Shown: positions 1 through 10,661 of the stretch, piece after piece
How the letters are laid out: each line of letters begins with the position of its first letter
Numbering within the stretch: position 1 is the first letter of the stretch
Assembly (NCBI GenBank): GCA_027923505.1
Contig: BROI01000005.1
Span: 124,001-188,000, forward strand
DNA from: Mayamaea pseudoterrestris
Lineage: Eukaryota > Bacillariophyta > Bacillariophyceae > Sellaphorales > Sellaphoraceae
Length of the DNA stretch: 64,000 nucleotides
Direction: 5' to 3'
The notes under the pieces: model-generated
Database searches by the model: none
What the model was told of the DNA's origin: nothing
The model's input: only the letters and a program-made list of their open reading frames with translations
Position numbers and translations under genes: made by a program

Positions 1-565
1 ACCGCGTTGACGGCAGTGGAAATACAACGGCAAAGGTGACAACACCATAAAACGCCAAGACGGCCCCAAGCTGATTGCCTCCAAGTACATCAATCCAGAC
101 AAAATAGGTGGAATGCAAGAGAAACAGCAGCGACATGGAGAACCAAACGAGTTTATCCCACGTAACGGCAGCATTGGCGACTTCCGGCGACTCTAACTCC
201 TCATCCTCGTAGTAGTACTCCTCATCGTCGGATGCATACTCCAAGGCCTTTCCAATTTCGCCGTTCGAGTTGCTCCTCAGTATGGAATCATTCTGTATGA
301 TACTTGATTCCGTCCCTCGATGCCTCTTGCCGCTATTATGATCCGACTGTGACTGTGACGATGAAAGCTCATTCTCCTTGGCTTCCAGCAGCAACACATC
401 ATGCTTGAGCACCTTGGCGTAATTAATGCCAAACATGCGATAGTAAAAAATGTTCATGCCCCATAGTGCCACGGAAGCAATGAGAACGGTCGGGCTCCGC
501 ATCATGGCGTGGGCAGGCCCCGAGCCATTGCCAAAAATTTCTCCCACCTCCTGCGTGGCGGACAT
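1..565 (-). CDS. Multi-pass membrane protein, 3' part beyond window
   Basis: Reading leftward from the ATG at 565-563, the frame stays open to base 1 (188 codons), so the gene runs off the left edge. The protein starts MSATQEVGEIF. It has a hydrophobic segment near residues 25-45 (PTVLIASVALWGMNIFYY), then a soluble stretch rich in Ser, Asp, Glu and Tyr (DDEEYYYEDEE), then two more hydrophobic segments near residues 140-180. The W-G-x-N ... I-N-Y pattern around the first segment faintly recalls the start of EXS/XPR1-type transporters, but this is too little to name it. It is transcribed divergently from the MYND gene. Confidence 0.6.
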   Translation of the reverse strand, partial: MSATQEVGEIFGNGSGPAHAMMRSPTVLIASVALWGMNIFYYRMFGINYAKVLKHDVLLLEAKENELSSSQSQSDHNSGKRHRGTESSIIQNDSILRSNSNGEIGKALEYASDDEEYYYEDEELESPEVANAAVTWDKLVWFSMSLLFLLHSTYFVWIDVLGGNQLGAVLAFYGVVTFAVVFPLPSTR

Positions 566-1115
566 GGTTGTTACTGAGGTTGTGAAACTGAGACACTACT
601 AAAGACTTGGCGATCTGGACTTTTCTCTTATTAGCTTCGTTCAATAACGGATTAAAAGTATCTCCCTGTGAATTTTTAATGGCTCTTGAAGTTGATTGAT
701 GGTTGATGGTTTGCGTTTACTGTGCTGATATTGATCGCTCGTTCAGCAGCAAGAAGCGGAGTGACGAACACGACTATGCTCCGTCACCAAGGTAAGCGAG
801 GAGCTCAATTAAAAAACTTGTAGTAAGCTTAGTCGCGAGCCAATTGTAGTTGGAGGGGGAAGGGCAGATTCCCATGGTCGTCGAGGCGCGCGAGGTGGAA
901 AGCCGTTTTCGTCGCGAGAGCGTTTTCATCCCACGCCAGCAATCGTGTACCGGTACGATAATCGGCGTCGTACCGTTACAAAATCGTCTTACGGTAGTCA
1001 AAATAGAATTCGAATCGTGATCGAGATCTTTGCTGCGACAGCTTGCTTCGAATAGAAGCAACTTGGATCATTATCTGCCCCAAAACAAAGTTTGCTCTCT
1101 CTCTGCAATTGAACA
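566..1115. promoter_or_regulatory. Divergent intergenic region (membrane protein / MYND gene)
   Basis: These 550 bp separate two divergently transcribed genes and must hold both promoters. A CT-rich stretch (ctctctctctgcaa) lies just before the MYND start codon. I see no other gene or repeat here; short open frames on both strands have no protein-like composition. Confidence 0.5.
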
Positions 1116-2075
1116 ATGGCTTCACGCGAGTACTACGATATCTTGAAACAGGCAAAAATCCACATGGATAAGCACGAGCACCGCCAGGCAGCCGACGTGT
1201 TTTGGAACTCCTTTTGCGCCTGCCCCTCACATTGGTCGCTTGGTCGGTACGATATCTTTACCTACTATACGGAGATTTTGATTGACGGCCGCGTCCAGCC
1301 TACTCACAATGATGTTGAGAACCTGCGAAGCGTACTGGACGACGAAACGGAAGTTGGCATCTTTCGAATCAACGCTGGAACGATTTTGGCGAGTGTTTCC
1401 GGCAACGCGTTCAACGAGTTTGAGGATGCGGCTGACTACTTTCGACAGGCAATCAGTCTAGCTGATGCCGTGTCCAAGAAGGAGCTGCGGAAATGCAAAG
1501 GAATTTTCATCAACCCTGCCCATGACGCTCAATCAATCGTGCAGGACATGCGAGACAACTGTGCGACGAATCTAAAGGGCATGGAGAATCCCATAACTGT
1601 GCCAGTTATGCGCGGCGATGCGACGGAACGACCTCCACCATTAAAGATGCAAACGTCTGACGGAATTTCGTTTGAAGTCCAGCCGGATTATGTGGTGTTT
1701 CCAAACGTGGCTGACATGGAAGGACGACTCGCTACGGGCGGCAAGGAGTGTGATTTTTGCAAAAAGACGCTTGCCCAACTTGGCATTCCTAGGCTCAGCA
1801 CGTGCACACGATGCAAAATGACATACTATTGCTCCAAAGAGTGTCAGAAAGCTGCATGGAAGGCAGGCCACAAGACTGCTTGCCGCGAGCCGAATCAACG
1901 TGTACGAGGCGACGTTATGCAATTAAAGGAGCATGGCAATGAACTTTCGCAAGTTGTCACCTTGGTGGAGGAGCAGCCGAATAAGCAGTGGAAAGTCACG
2001 ACCATGTTGTTTTGTCGTCCCAAGACCCTCATTGTTGACTCTGACCAGCTTGTCCACATTCGGCCTACGAAATGA
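1116..2075 (+). CDS. MYND-type zinc-finger protein
   Basis: Intron-less, 319 aa, starting at the ATG at 1116. The region from about residue 210 to 256 is a canonical MYND finger: Cys212 and Cys215, a second pair in CTRC, then YYC..EC, W..H and a final Cys at 256. MYND fingers bind two zinc ions and usually mediate protein-protein contacts. The N-terminal 150 residues look helical and may hold TPR-like hairpins (AADVFWNSF, AADYFRQAISLADAV). No SET domain is present, so this is not a SMYD methyltransferase. The C-terminal 60 residues match nothing I recognise. Its 3' end converges with the protease gene, 139 bp away. Confidence 0.8.
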   Translation: MASREYYDILKQAKIHMDKHEHRQAADVFWNSFCACPSHWSLGRYDIFTYYTEILIDGRVQPTHNDVENLRSVLDDETEVGIFRINAGTILASVSGNAFNEFEDAADYFRQAISLADAVSKKELRKCKGIFINPAHDAQSIVQDMRDNCATNLKGMENPITVPVMRGDATERPPPLKMQTSDGISFEVQPDYVVFPNVADMEGRLATGGKECDFCKKTLAQLGIPRLSTCTRCKMTYYCSKECQKAAWKAGHKTACREPNQRVRGDVMQLKEHGNELSQVVTLVEEQPNKQWKVTTMLFCRPKTLIVDSDQLVHIRPTK

Positions 2076-2214
2076 GGCTAGACTGTCTGAATCATTTATT
2101 GAGATACCGTACGTTTGCTCACACAAGACGTTTAGTTGTATAGGTAAACATCGTCGTCAAAAGTGCTCTAGCAGTGTAATAATTCGGTAAATCATTTATA
2201 ATGAGCTCGAAACA

Positions 2215-4505
2215 TTACTTCAAACCGTATAATGTCTTATCTCCATTGATCGACAACAGTAAGGCCGTTTCAGTTTCTTCCTCGTCTCCAGCCGCCGCCA
2301 GCGCTGCAAGCCTTTCCTGCTCGCGCTTTTGCTCCCTCAGCTCCCTTCTTCTACGCCAACGTCGTCTCGCTCCGCGGGAAAGTATCCAAAAGGCAACAAA
2401 AGTACATGCGATGCTTATAAAGCCAAGCGAGTATGCGTGATGGCCATCGATCCACGTTGTTGCCGACAAACATTTCAAGTTCCTCCCGAGTCCAAAGCGA
2501 AAACAAAAGTCAGATAGTGGACCACGATCCTCGACATAGCCAGGAATTGCAAAGCGCTTTGCACGGTCGCCACTCAGCAGCTGACCACCCAAGGCGACGC
2601 TCGGGCTACGAGCTATCCCGCAAATACCTGGAGTTCCTTTTCGACCATCGCCCCGGATCATTTTGATGTACCCATTGATGCCCCACCCAGTGCCCCAACT
2701 GTTGCGAGCAATCCAGTATCTTGTAACGCTTCCATCCAACTGTATCTCTTGGTCATAGCCAGTGATTAACAGAGCGTGGTTGGCGCCCTGCTTGCAGTGG
2801 CTGCGATCAAAAATGCCGCCGCTATAGGATCGAAAGGCAGGGTCAGCACCATTCACGCCGACGGCAATGGGACCAATGTTTCGCAGAACCAGTTCCATGT
2901 GGTCCTCATGGTTCGGCGAAATAATGCCCCAGGATTGTACCGTCGCCATGGGTGCCTTTACCAAGTCCTTTCGACACTTTTCTTCCATACCAACGTAGGG
3001 ATAGTTGGCAGAGCTTGTAAGTCCGTATCGATGGATAAAGTAAAACGCAAGCAACGGATTGCCACCAGTGCATCCCTGATCCGCCGACTGATCACAATCA
3101 ATCAGTTCCTGCACTGACAAGTCCAATTCATGAAAGGTTTCCATCTCCACCTGTCGCGCATATTCAATGGATTTTTCGCGGAGCGTGCCATTGACGAAAT
3201 CATCCGGACTGCGGCTCGCCAAGGCGGTTTGAAACGCTTCATTGGCCTCTCGTCGAGCGGCGCTTGCCTCGAGCGAACCAGTCGCGGCCAAGGCCCAGCA
3301 TGATCCGCAAAGGCCCTGCGAAATAGACGAGATGGAAGAGAAGAGATTATGTGAGACAAGCAAGAAATGGCGCCAAACATAGCAGCCGCAACATGCAACA
3401 TGACACACACCTGATCGATTGACGCATGCACTATTGGTACACCATCCGGATTGTTGGTCGTTGACCAGTCAATTCGCGTGGCAAAGGCGTCGTTGTCAGT
3501 ATGGTCAGTCGTTTGCCATGCATGGTCATCGTCATGGCGAGTCGTATCGTCACTATTTGTTCCGTGCTTGGCACTCCGTTTCTTCTTTTTCTTCTTCTTG
3601 ATCGACAAGACAGTCCCATCCAATGTTGGATCAGACATTTGGGGCGTTTCAAATATGACGGGCGCTCCGCTCGACGGAACGCGCAGCTTGGCGTTTGGCG
3701 CAGCACGCGACGAATGCTTGCGGCCGTGTTTCTTGGTATGCAAGGCATTCATCGAGCCCTTTCCAATGCCAAGGTTGGCAGTGAGATGTAATATAGTGTC
3801 GACTGAAGTCAGTTCCGTCAATATGCCAATGTCAATGGAGCTTTGGTCGTGGCTGGCGGCGGTCAATGATGCGGCGAGGCCTTCCCAGTCAATGACTGTC
3901 TGCTGTTGCAAAGACAGGAGTCCACGTAAGTGGCGATGGAAAAGATGATCATGTTCGTCTTCTTCTTCATCTGGAGCATCTTCCTCGTGATCGTAATCGG
4001 AAAAGCGGTTCAAGGAAAGCTTCATCAAGCTAGTGTTGCGTTGATTGTGATCATACACCAAGCCGACGGATCGCAGAAAATTGACATAACGATTCTGAAC
4101 CACAGAATCTGCTTCTATGGAAACATCAATGTCGCGACCATAATGGGCGGCATGCTGTCTAAACAATCTCAAGCAGTTAGCATCTTCTGCATGGTCTTGT
4201 TCGTAGTCCATGGCGTCTAACAGCAGTTCCTCGTCACTCTGATCAAGTCCACCAGGTAACGTCAACTCGTCTTCTCTCGCATCGTTTGCAGATTGCGCAG
4301 TCTTGGAAGTGGCGCATGCCTCCAAAAGCGCTACCGAATATTGAAAGGGTCGCTCGGTCATGCTCAAACCAAGCAAACTATCAAGGCAGGCAGTAGCAAT
4401 TGTGATGGGTGTTGGTTTCGCGCGAAGTTTTTCGTCGCATGGTGCGGAAGTTCGATCGTCGGAACGAGCGAGTACCGTAGCGAGTTTGAAAAGAGAAGTA
4501 TTCAC
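2215..4505 (-). CDS. Papain-family (C1A) cysteine protease with C-terminal membrane anchor
   Basis: Two exons: 4505-3411 and 3315-2215, joined in phase 0 across a 95-bp intron placed just before the active-site Cys. The catalytic set is complete: oxyanion Gln and Cys in DQ|GLCGSCWA, His in GANHALL, Asn in RNSWGTGWG. The N-terminal half is long (about 360 aa) and acts as a proregion; it contains acidic stretches and a run of seven lysines (SIKKKKKKKR). After the protease domain there is a hydrophobic helix (SLGFISIACTFVAFW) followed by an Arg-rich tail, implying a type I membrane protein of the endomembrane or vacuolar system. The start is unsettled: the frame opens at a GTG at 4505, the first in-frame ATG is at 4361, and a short 5' exon is possible. 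No clear signal peptide is visible, which supports a missing first exon. Confidence 0.85.
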
Positions 4506-4990
4506 GATCGTCTGTATGGGTGTCTTCGTTAGTTTAACCTAAGCGAGCCTATACTGGAATACAGGCATCACTCGATTGCCGCTGCTGATCAACTTGGTAG
4601 GTACTTCATTGAAAGTTCCCTCAACCGTCTAATCTGCAGACAAGACTTCGACCAGCGTGCTATCATTTCGCCCCATGGCAGCCATTCGTCTCACTCTTCA
4701 ATTTCTGGTCTACACTCTTTGTCATCCCATCAGAGAGCAACCATACAGACTGCTGCTTGTTGACGTATATGAATCTAAGAGCTGATTCCATAATGACGCG
4801 CTACGGCAGTGCTCCAATGGGTACCAAAAGGAGGCAAGCACAATTTGACAACTTTGCCGCGAGCGAAAGGGCTCCAACAAAACACAAATATATCAGACTA
4901 GAGGAAATGAAGTTACAATATGACGAGGTCTTGATTTAACCAGTGTTTATCAGAACTTGCTTCATTAGAAGCATAAATTTCCTTTCAGAG
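4506..4990. other. Intergenic, protease 5' side
   Basis: These 485 bp lie upstream of the protease gene and downstream of NDUFB10, both on the minus strand. They should hold the protease promoter and possibly a missing small 5' exon. A possible one is ATG CCT followed by a 51-bp intron with a CTAAC branch-like site ending at CATACAG near 4515; this is speculative. Nothing else is seen. Confidence 0.35.
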
Positions 4991-5423
4991 TTACCATCCA
5001 TCCTTCTTTTCCGGATTCGACCACTCTGGCTGAACCTGTCCCATATCCTTCTTGATAATGGTATTGTAGTAGTCGGTGGCTTCCTTGCGGCAGTTTTCGT
5101 AGTGGTTCACGCCCTCCTTGCGGTAGCAGTGAATGACGCGCTGACGGAGGATCTTGACGGTTTCGTAGGCGACTTGTCGCTCCCGAGCTCGTTGTTCAAC
5201 ATCATGCAAGTATCCAACAGGATCCTTGGCACGGCCGCGCTATAATAGAATATAATTGAATAGTAGTTGATGAGTGTATATGCTCACGAGAGAAAGACTA
5301 ACGTGAAGTACAAAAGTCGTCTCGTCGTCGTCAGTCACAATCACTAACCTCTGGTCGTTCAACATGCGGATACGGTTTCAATGTCCCTTCATACAGTTTG
5401 GGTTCATCATACATGCCACTCAT
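4991..5423 (-). CDS. NDUFB10: Mitochondrial complex I subunit NDUFB10 (PDSW) homologue
   Basis: Two exons: 5423-5349 (25 codons, MSGMYDEPKLYEG...) and 5239-4991, joined in phase 0 across a 109-bp intron, giving 107 aa. The stretch CYRKEGVNHYENCRKEATDYY matches the Cys-containing helical core of NDUFB10/PDSW, an accessory subunit of the membrane arm of NADH:ubiquinone oxidoreductase; plant homologues read C-Y-R-x-E-G-V-N-H-x-x-x-C-R at this point. The splice is supported by the GTTAGT donor, the TATAG acceptor, and a continuous reading RPE|RGRAKDPVGYLHD. No cleavable presequence is apparent, as is usual for this subunit. Confidence 0.8.
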
Positions 5424-6033
5424 GGTTGATTTCGTTTTCTGACAGAGGTGAAGGGCAACACTGCTAGACGATGACTTTCGGATCAAATCTCATGGTCGAT
5501 TGGAGAGGCTGCCAATCGTCACGTCAGTCGACGTCACACTGAGTACCGATACGATAGTTGCTACCTCAAACAAAGAACGATTGCGCCGCCAGTTTGTAGC
5601 ATACGAAGTAGGTTCGCTTATGAAATGCACGTTATGGCTATCCAAATTTCACTAATCTTCACCCATTTATGGCGGCCTAGGTAGCTGGATCTCGCTCCGC
5701 AACGTGTGTGAAACTCCGAGCCACGGGAGTCATCCTCAGCTCGTCCTTGGTGCTGCTGCAATCGTTCCTGCAACCTTGATACAAAAAGCGGCTTTGATGT
5801 TATATCATTTGCGAAACTGCTGCCGGGCGTGCTGAAGTCGTGCATGAAGCAGTCAGTTTAGCTATCCTATAGAAGTACGTAGCTACTTTCTCATTTTGAT
5901 AGCGACTACCAAGTTGACTTTGTCTGCCTTTATCAAGAGCTACTGTATTGCTATTGCTTGAGGACGGGGATAATCCTAGATAAATCATAAGCAACCAAAC
6001 TGCTAAATGGCTGCTGCTGAGTGTGAGTTGCCG
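5424..6033. other. Intergenic, NDUFB10 promoter side
   Basis: These 610 bp lie between the 5' end of NDUFB10 and the 3' end of MRS2. Around 5518-5540 is an inverted pair of CRE-like cores (cgtcacgtcagtcgacgtcac), a plausible bZIP-binding site. I see no gene or RNA structure. Confidence 0.35.
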
Positions 6034-7954
6034 CTATTCATCGTCCGCGCTCGCCCCAAAGGCACTTGTTCGTTGAATCGTACCCGTCATAACTAAAGCA
6101 CCCAAGATAAGCAGACCCAGCACGACGACACCGCCCATAGTGCCAGTCACAACCGGCATGAAATAACCATCTACCCCTTCACCAGGTACACCAATATTCA
6201 TGCCGAGAAATGATCCAACGACAGACGCTGCCGTCAGACACAGTGCAACCGTGGTCAAAAGCATATTCGCCAACAGAATCTTATTCCGCGTCGCATCAAG
6301 CTGCTGCTCCCACAAATCAGAGGCAGATTCAATCTTTCCTTGTATGAGGTCTAGAGTATTCATCAAGGAATAACCGTGTTGCAAATGCGACTCTAGTATC
6401 AGCTCTGGTTCATCGGATTCATTCTCGAGCGTCTGGGGGGAGACCGGCTGCACAAAGTTCTCAGGATGCGTCAATAGCCGCGAAAGATTCATCAAGGCCA
6501 TGTCCTCATCTAGACAAAATGAGGAAGAGTAGTTGAGCGCCCGTCATAGTTGCAACAGACGCATTCGTTAATGCCCTGCCACAAGTCAACACTCACCCTC
6601 ATTTAACGTTCGCGTCATTGACGCGCAAAACCCCTTCACGCGAGAAGACATTTCCCGCCTTCCATCCTTGATAATGCGAACAATCTTGAAATGATCGTCT
6701 CCAATGTTTTTTTGCTCCAGGATCTGATCGATATACTGATGCGACATGTCAACAAGTTCCGCCGTGTCCCTAGCAAGCAACTCGTTCATACAAAACAGGA
6801 TAGAGTCTGTGGCTTGTAACTCAAACGGTAAATGAATCCAGTCACGACGATTCATTTCAATCCACTCCGAAGCATGGTGACTGTCACCATCACTGAAGAA
6901 TGATTCGCTATCAATATCGTCAGTCGTCTCATCCCCCATGGACGAGTCACCGCGAGAGAATCGAGATGCATGTAGACGCAACTTCCCAAACACATTCTTG
7001 GACTGACGCAGCTTCTCGTCTCCAGTCACCGGTGGTCCATTCCCATCTTGCTTCGTGCGGCCGACGGTCGAGCTTCCGACTCCTTCCGCATGCTTTCCAT
7101 GAAACGTCGTTACCAAATGGTCGACGAGCCACGACGCCTCCGTCTCGTCGTCTGGCAAAATCACGAGCATGCGCTCACGAAGGACTCTTTGAATAAGAGA
7201 CAGAAGTATTAGCAACAGCAGAAATAACCGATTAAGAAAGGCTCAACGAATCAACGTACATGACGCGGACAGGAGTAAAATTAAACAGCATAACGTGCCG
7301 TCGAACAATGAGTTCAGGTTCGTTGGAAGCTGACACAGGAGTTATCAAGCGCCTCATATCTCGAGGATGCAAATACCCGCCTAGTCGCTCATGATATGTC
7401 ACCTTGCTGGTCTTTCTGCCATGCGAGTGCATCGTTTCAGACGGTCTGCCAGTGGGTTGAAGAGAACTTCGTGGTGGAACTGGCGGCAAGCCTTCAGCAG
7501 CAGAATGAGGCGAATCTTGATGCGAGACTGTCGACGGAACATTGCCATCATTGACGTCTCGTGGATGCAAGTCGTGTCGACTGCCATCGGCAGGTCTGCC
7601 TGTAATGCATTCCATCACATACTTGTACAGTCCGCGGATGGTGAAGGAATGATGCGCAATCACACCATCCTTCATCAACTCGAACACGGGCATTTCGTCT
7701 AGTCTCTCCTGGAGAAATTCTGCAGTTTCTCCCACTTGAACACTGTTCAGAGGTAAAGCAGTAGCCTGCGTCAGCAAGAGTGGTCATGTTAGTGTACAGA
7801 CGAGACATTTTAAATTAAATGCCAGCGTGCAGCGCAAACAATCACTCACCCCTTCCTTCCTTGACGATGGTTGGGAAATAGCCTTGAGCGCTATGAGTCT
7901 CCGAACGGGTCCTTGAATGTCTTTTCGCGACTTTGTTTTCCGAAGAGCGTCCAT
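6034..7954 (-). CDS. MRS2: MRS2/CorA-type magnesium channel
   Basis: Four exons: 7954-7850, 7765-7260, 7186-6597, 6509-6034, with intron phases 0, 2 and 1, giving 558 aa. The family signature GMN is at residues about 503-505 (GSFLGMNIG), at the end of the first of two C-terminal membrane helices (about 480-505 and 515-540); a short acidic loop lies between them. Upstream motifs also fit MRS2: VRVIVLRERMLVI spans the second intron and NEDEDMALMNLSRLLTHPE spans the third. The protein would form a pentameric Mg2+ channel in an organelle inner membrane. The N-terminus (MDALRKTKSRKD) is basic and not clearly a signal peptide, so mitochondria are the likelier site. A long polar insert (residues about 75-150) and a second one rich in Ser/Asp separate the helices of the soluble domain. 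Confidence 0.9.
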
Positions 7955-8703
7955 GATTGCGCAAAGAATCAAAGTTTAACGGCGTCGAGTCTAGCTGAAA
8001 ATGGTGCTGGCAGCAGTGCTTATTCCCGACCAGTCAAAACTTGTAAGAAGATACTAAATCCAACATAAGAAAATACATGAGAACATTACTCAGTTTGGAA
8101 AAAGATACAAATTCTTGCAACAGGAAAATGTCAATGTCCGTCAACGGGTGCGTGACACCGAAACGAAGTTGCAACGTTTCGCCAGCATCAATAGGAGCAA
8201 CGTATCAACTGTTCCTCCAGCACATTGACGAGAAGTTCCAAGTCCTTAAGTACTTGCGCAACTCTTAAAGGTCCCATGCATGCAAAACGTGCAAGGTGCC
8301 TCATTGATTGTCATGTTGCCGCGCGCATTTACCGAATGTCTGTGCTAGAGCCCAGATTGCTCCGATTCAATTCTCATGAAGAACGGTCTATACAAAACGC
8401 GGCTTTGATGAATTGTAATGGGCGCTTGTACTCACTTTTAGTCAATCTGCATCGACAAGCAAACTATGTTGTAATGAATCCTCATGGTCAATGATGATGA
8501 TCATCCATCGTTCATCGCAGGCAGTTGGTATTTGTCGTACCACTACCCAACGTCAATCCCGCAGCGACTTTTGAACTTCCACCACGCCAGCCAGCGTGCG
8601 TTGCAGCGCGGGTGACGTACGATCGTGCCTGCACACACAACCCTCGAATCCATTCTTTTGGATCTCTGGTTCATCTTTCCGGCAACTCTTTCTCTTCTCC
8701 ACC
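7955..8703. promoter_or_regulatory. Divergent intergenic region MRS2 / aldolase copy 1
   Basis: These 749 bp lie between two divergent genes. The left edge of the duplicated unit is at 8580, so only the last 124 bp before the aldolase ATG were copied into unit 2. A TGACGT core sits at 8613-8618. I see no gene in 7955-8579; its short open frames lack start context and domain features. Confidence 0.5.
8613..8618 (+). promoter_or_regulatory. TGACGT (CRE-core) upstream of aldolase 1
   Basis: TGACGT lies 85 bp before the aldolase ATG and is kept in copy 2 at 17714-17719. In diatoms this core is known as a CO2/cAMP-responsive element bound by bZIP factors; a role here is inference from position and conservation. 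Confidence 0.35.
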
Positions 8704-10431
8704 ATGGCCTCCTTGAACGAACTCGTCCCTCCCGGCGTCGTCACGGGCGACAATCTGCTGGTCCTCTTCAAGCATGCCCGCGACAATGGATACGCCATTC
8801 CGGCCGTCAACTGCACATCGTAAGTGCGAGTGTTGTTCGTTCGTTCGACAGCTGCTTGTTGAACCTTGGAAACGACTGCTGACAAATATGTATGCGCAAG
8901 CGACCATGATTTTGGCTATATAATTCTGTAACGAGCGTGTGTCTCTTCATCCGTTCCACCATGCTGTTGCTGCTGTTACATCCTGTTGCATTAACGACCT
9001 ATTGCTTGTAACTATTTGAACAGTTCATCGACTGCCAACGCCTGCTTGGAAGCTGCCAAAAAGGCCAAGTCGCCCGTCATTATCCAAGTCTCCAATGGAG
9101 GTGGCGCCTTTTTGGCCGGAAAGGCTGTCAAGGATCCCAACGCTGCCGCCGTTGGGTCGGTGGCGCTCGCCATGCACATTCGCTCCGTCGCTGCCTACTA
9201 TGGCATTCCAGTGGTGATTCACTCGGATCATTGCGCCAAAAAGGTAATATGACTACTCTTGCTATATGCTGCACCGATTCCTCCAAGTTTTATATGACTA
9301 TATCTCACACAACAAGCCTATTATAGCTCCTTCCCTGGTTCGACGGCATGCTCGACGCCGACAAGGAATTCTTCGACAAGTACGGAGAGCCCTTGTTTGG
9401 ATCGCACATGCTTGATCTTTCGGAGGAGCCCGATGAAGAAAACATTGCCATTTGCGTCGAGTATTTTAAAAAGATGGCGCCCATGAAGATTTGGTTGGAA
9501 ATGGAGATTGGTATTACTGGAGGTGAAGAAGACGGCGTCAACAACGAGGGTATTGATCCGGAGAAGCTGTACACGTCTCCCGAGCAGGTTTACTCCGTCT
9601 ACGAGTCGCTTTCCAAGATTTCGCCCATGTTTAGTATCGCGGCTGCCTTTGGAAACGTTCACGGTGTCTACAAGCCGGGCAACGTCAAGCTCAGCCCCGA
9701 GCGCCTTGGCCACCACCAGGCGCACACGAAGAAAATGATTGGTAGCGGTTTGGAAAAACCAATCTTTTTGGTCATGCATGGAGGATCTGGTAGCACGGAT
9801 GATGAAATCAAGACGGCCGTCAGCAATGGTGTCATCAAGATGAACATTGATACCGACACTCAATGGTAAGTTCGCATGATTTTGGGTATGGTTTTTAACC
9901 AGTCTCGTTTTCTGATCCATTTTCTGTCAATATTTAGGTCTTATTGGGATGGTTTGAGAGTCTTTGAAAAGGAGAAGCGCGATTACTTGCAGGCGCAGAT
10001 TGGGAATCCAACGGGAGCGGATAAGCCGAACAAGAAATTCTACGATCCGCGCGTCTGGATTCGCAAGGCCGAGGAGGCAATGGTAACCCGCGTTGAAACT
10101 TCCATGGACAAGCTGAATAGCAAGGGAACGTATGAGCCAAAGACGGAGGGTGCGACGCCTCAGCTGGGATCTCTCAAGAATCCAAATCCCATCACGTTGG
10201 TGTGCCTTGGGGCATTACTTGGGTCGGCGGTCATGCTCATCCTCAAGAAGTAAGTCAAAGCACTTGCATAGTGCTTGTTTTTGCAGTTGAGACTGCTAAC
10301 AGGAATGTCCATATTACCTGTTATATAGTATATTGACAACCACTCTCTCGGAGTTTATAAAAACGCAAGCGATTGTGCCTGTTGTTAGTACCGTGGTTGA
10401 TGAATTGACGGAACTGGCGACGGAACTTTAG
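8704..10431 (+). CDS. FBA: Class II fructose-bisphosphate aldolase with C-terminal membrane extension (copy 1)
   Basis: Five exons: 8704-8819, 9024-9243, 9327-9865, 9938-10249, 10329-10431, giving 429 aa. The enzyme interconverts fructose-1,6-bisphosphate with DHAP and glyceraldehyde-3-phosphate. Zinc ligands are visible as His108 (HSDHCAKK), Glu170 (EMEIGITGGEEDG), His224 (GNVHGVYKPGN) and His263 (MHGGSGS); NIDTDTQW closes the active site. Homology to the fungal enzyme stops near residue 352. The remaining roughly 70 residues contain a hydrophobic segment (NPITLVCLGALLGSAVMLIL, about 375-394) and a 34-codon last exon (ILTTTLSEFIKTQ...). There is no plastid presequence, so it is probably cytosolic and tethered to a membrane. 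If the last 79-bp intron is retained, the protein stops at once (AAG AAG TAA, formed by the donor). Confidence 0.93.
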
Positions 10432-10464
10432 TTATTTGTTACTTGTGCCATGTCGTCTACGTAT
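10259..10464. repeat. Identity tract A (unit 1)
   Basis: These 206 bp are identical to 19390-19595. They cover most of the last aldolase intron, the last exon and the start of the 3' flank. The flanks differ right outside (a/t at 10258 versus 19389; aa/gc just after 10464). Identity extends through the intron and 3' flank, which suggests recent conversion between units. Confidence 0.85.
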
Positions 10465-10661
10465 AAATCGTATAGTCAGGGAGGTGTGGCTGACTATAGG
10501 CAAAGGCAAGAAACAATCATTTCAACCTGTCTTGAACGTAGCCACACCAGAGAAGCCTTATGGCAAGAATATAAAAGATGTACGAGTATGACCCTAGCTA
10601 TATCCTAGCACAACCCATTATTATTTGGAGACTGTTCGACCTTGCATTTGAGCCTCTGTCA

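Noticed and set aside
774-1230. Two overlapping minus-strand frames before the MYND gene
   Set aside because: They use non-ATG starts, overlap the divergent promoter and lack any domain or splice support.
9321-9920. 199-codon open frame antisense to aldolase exon 3 (also at 18448-18990)
   Set aside because: A shadow of biased codon use in the sense gene; no start context and no domain.
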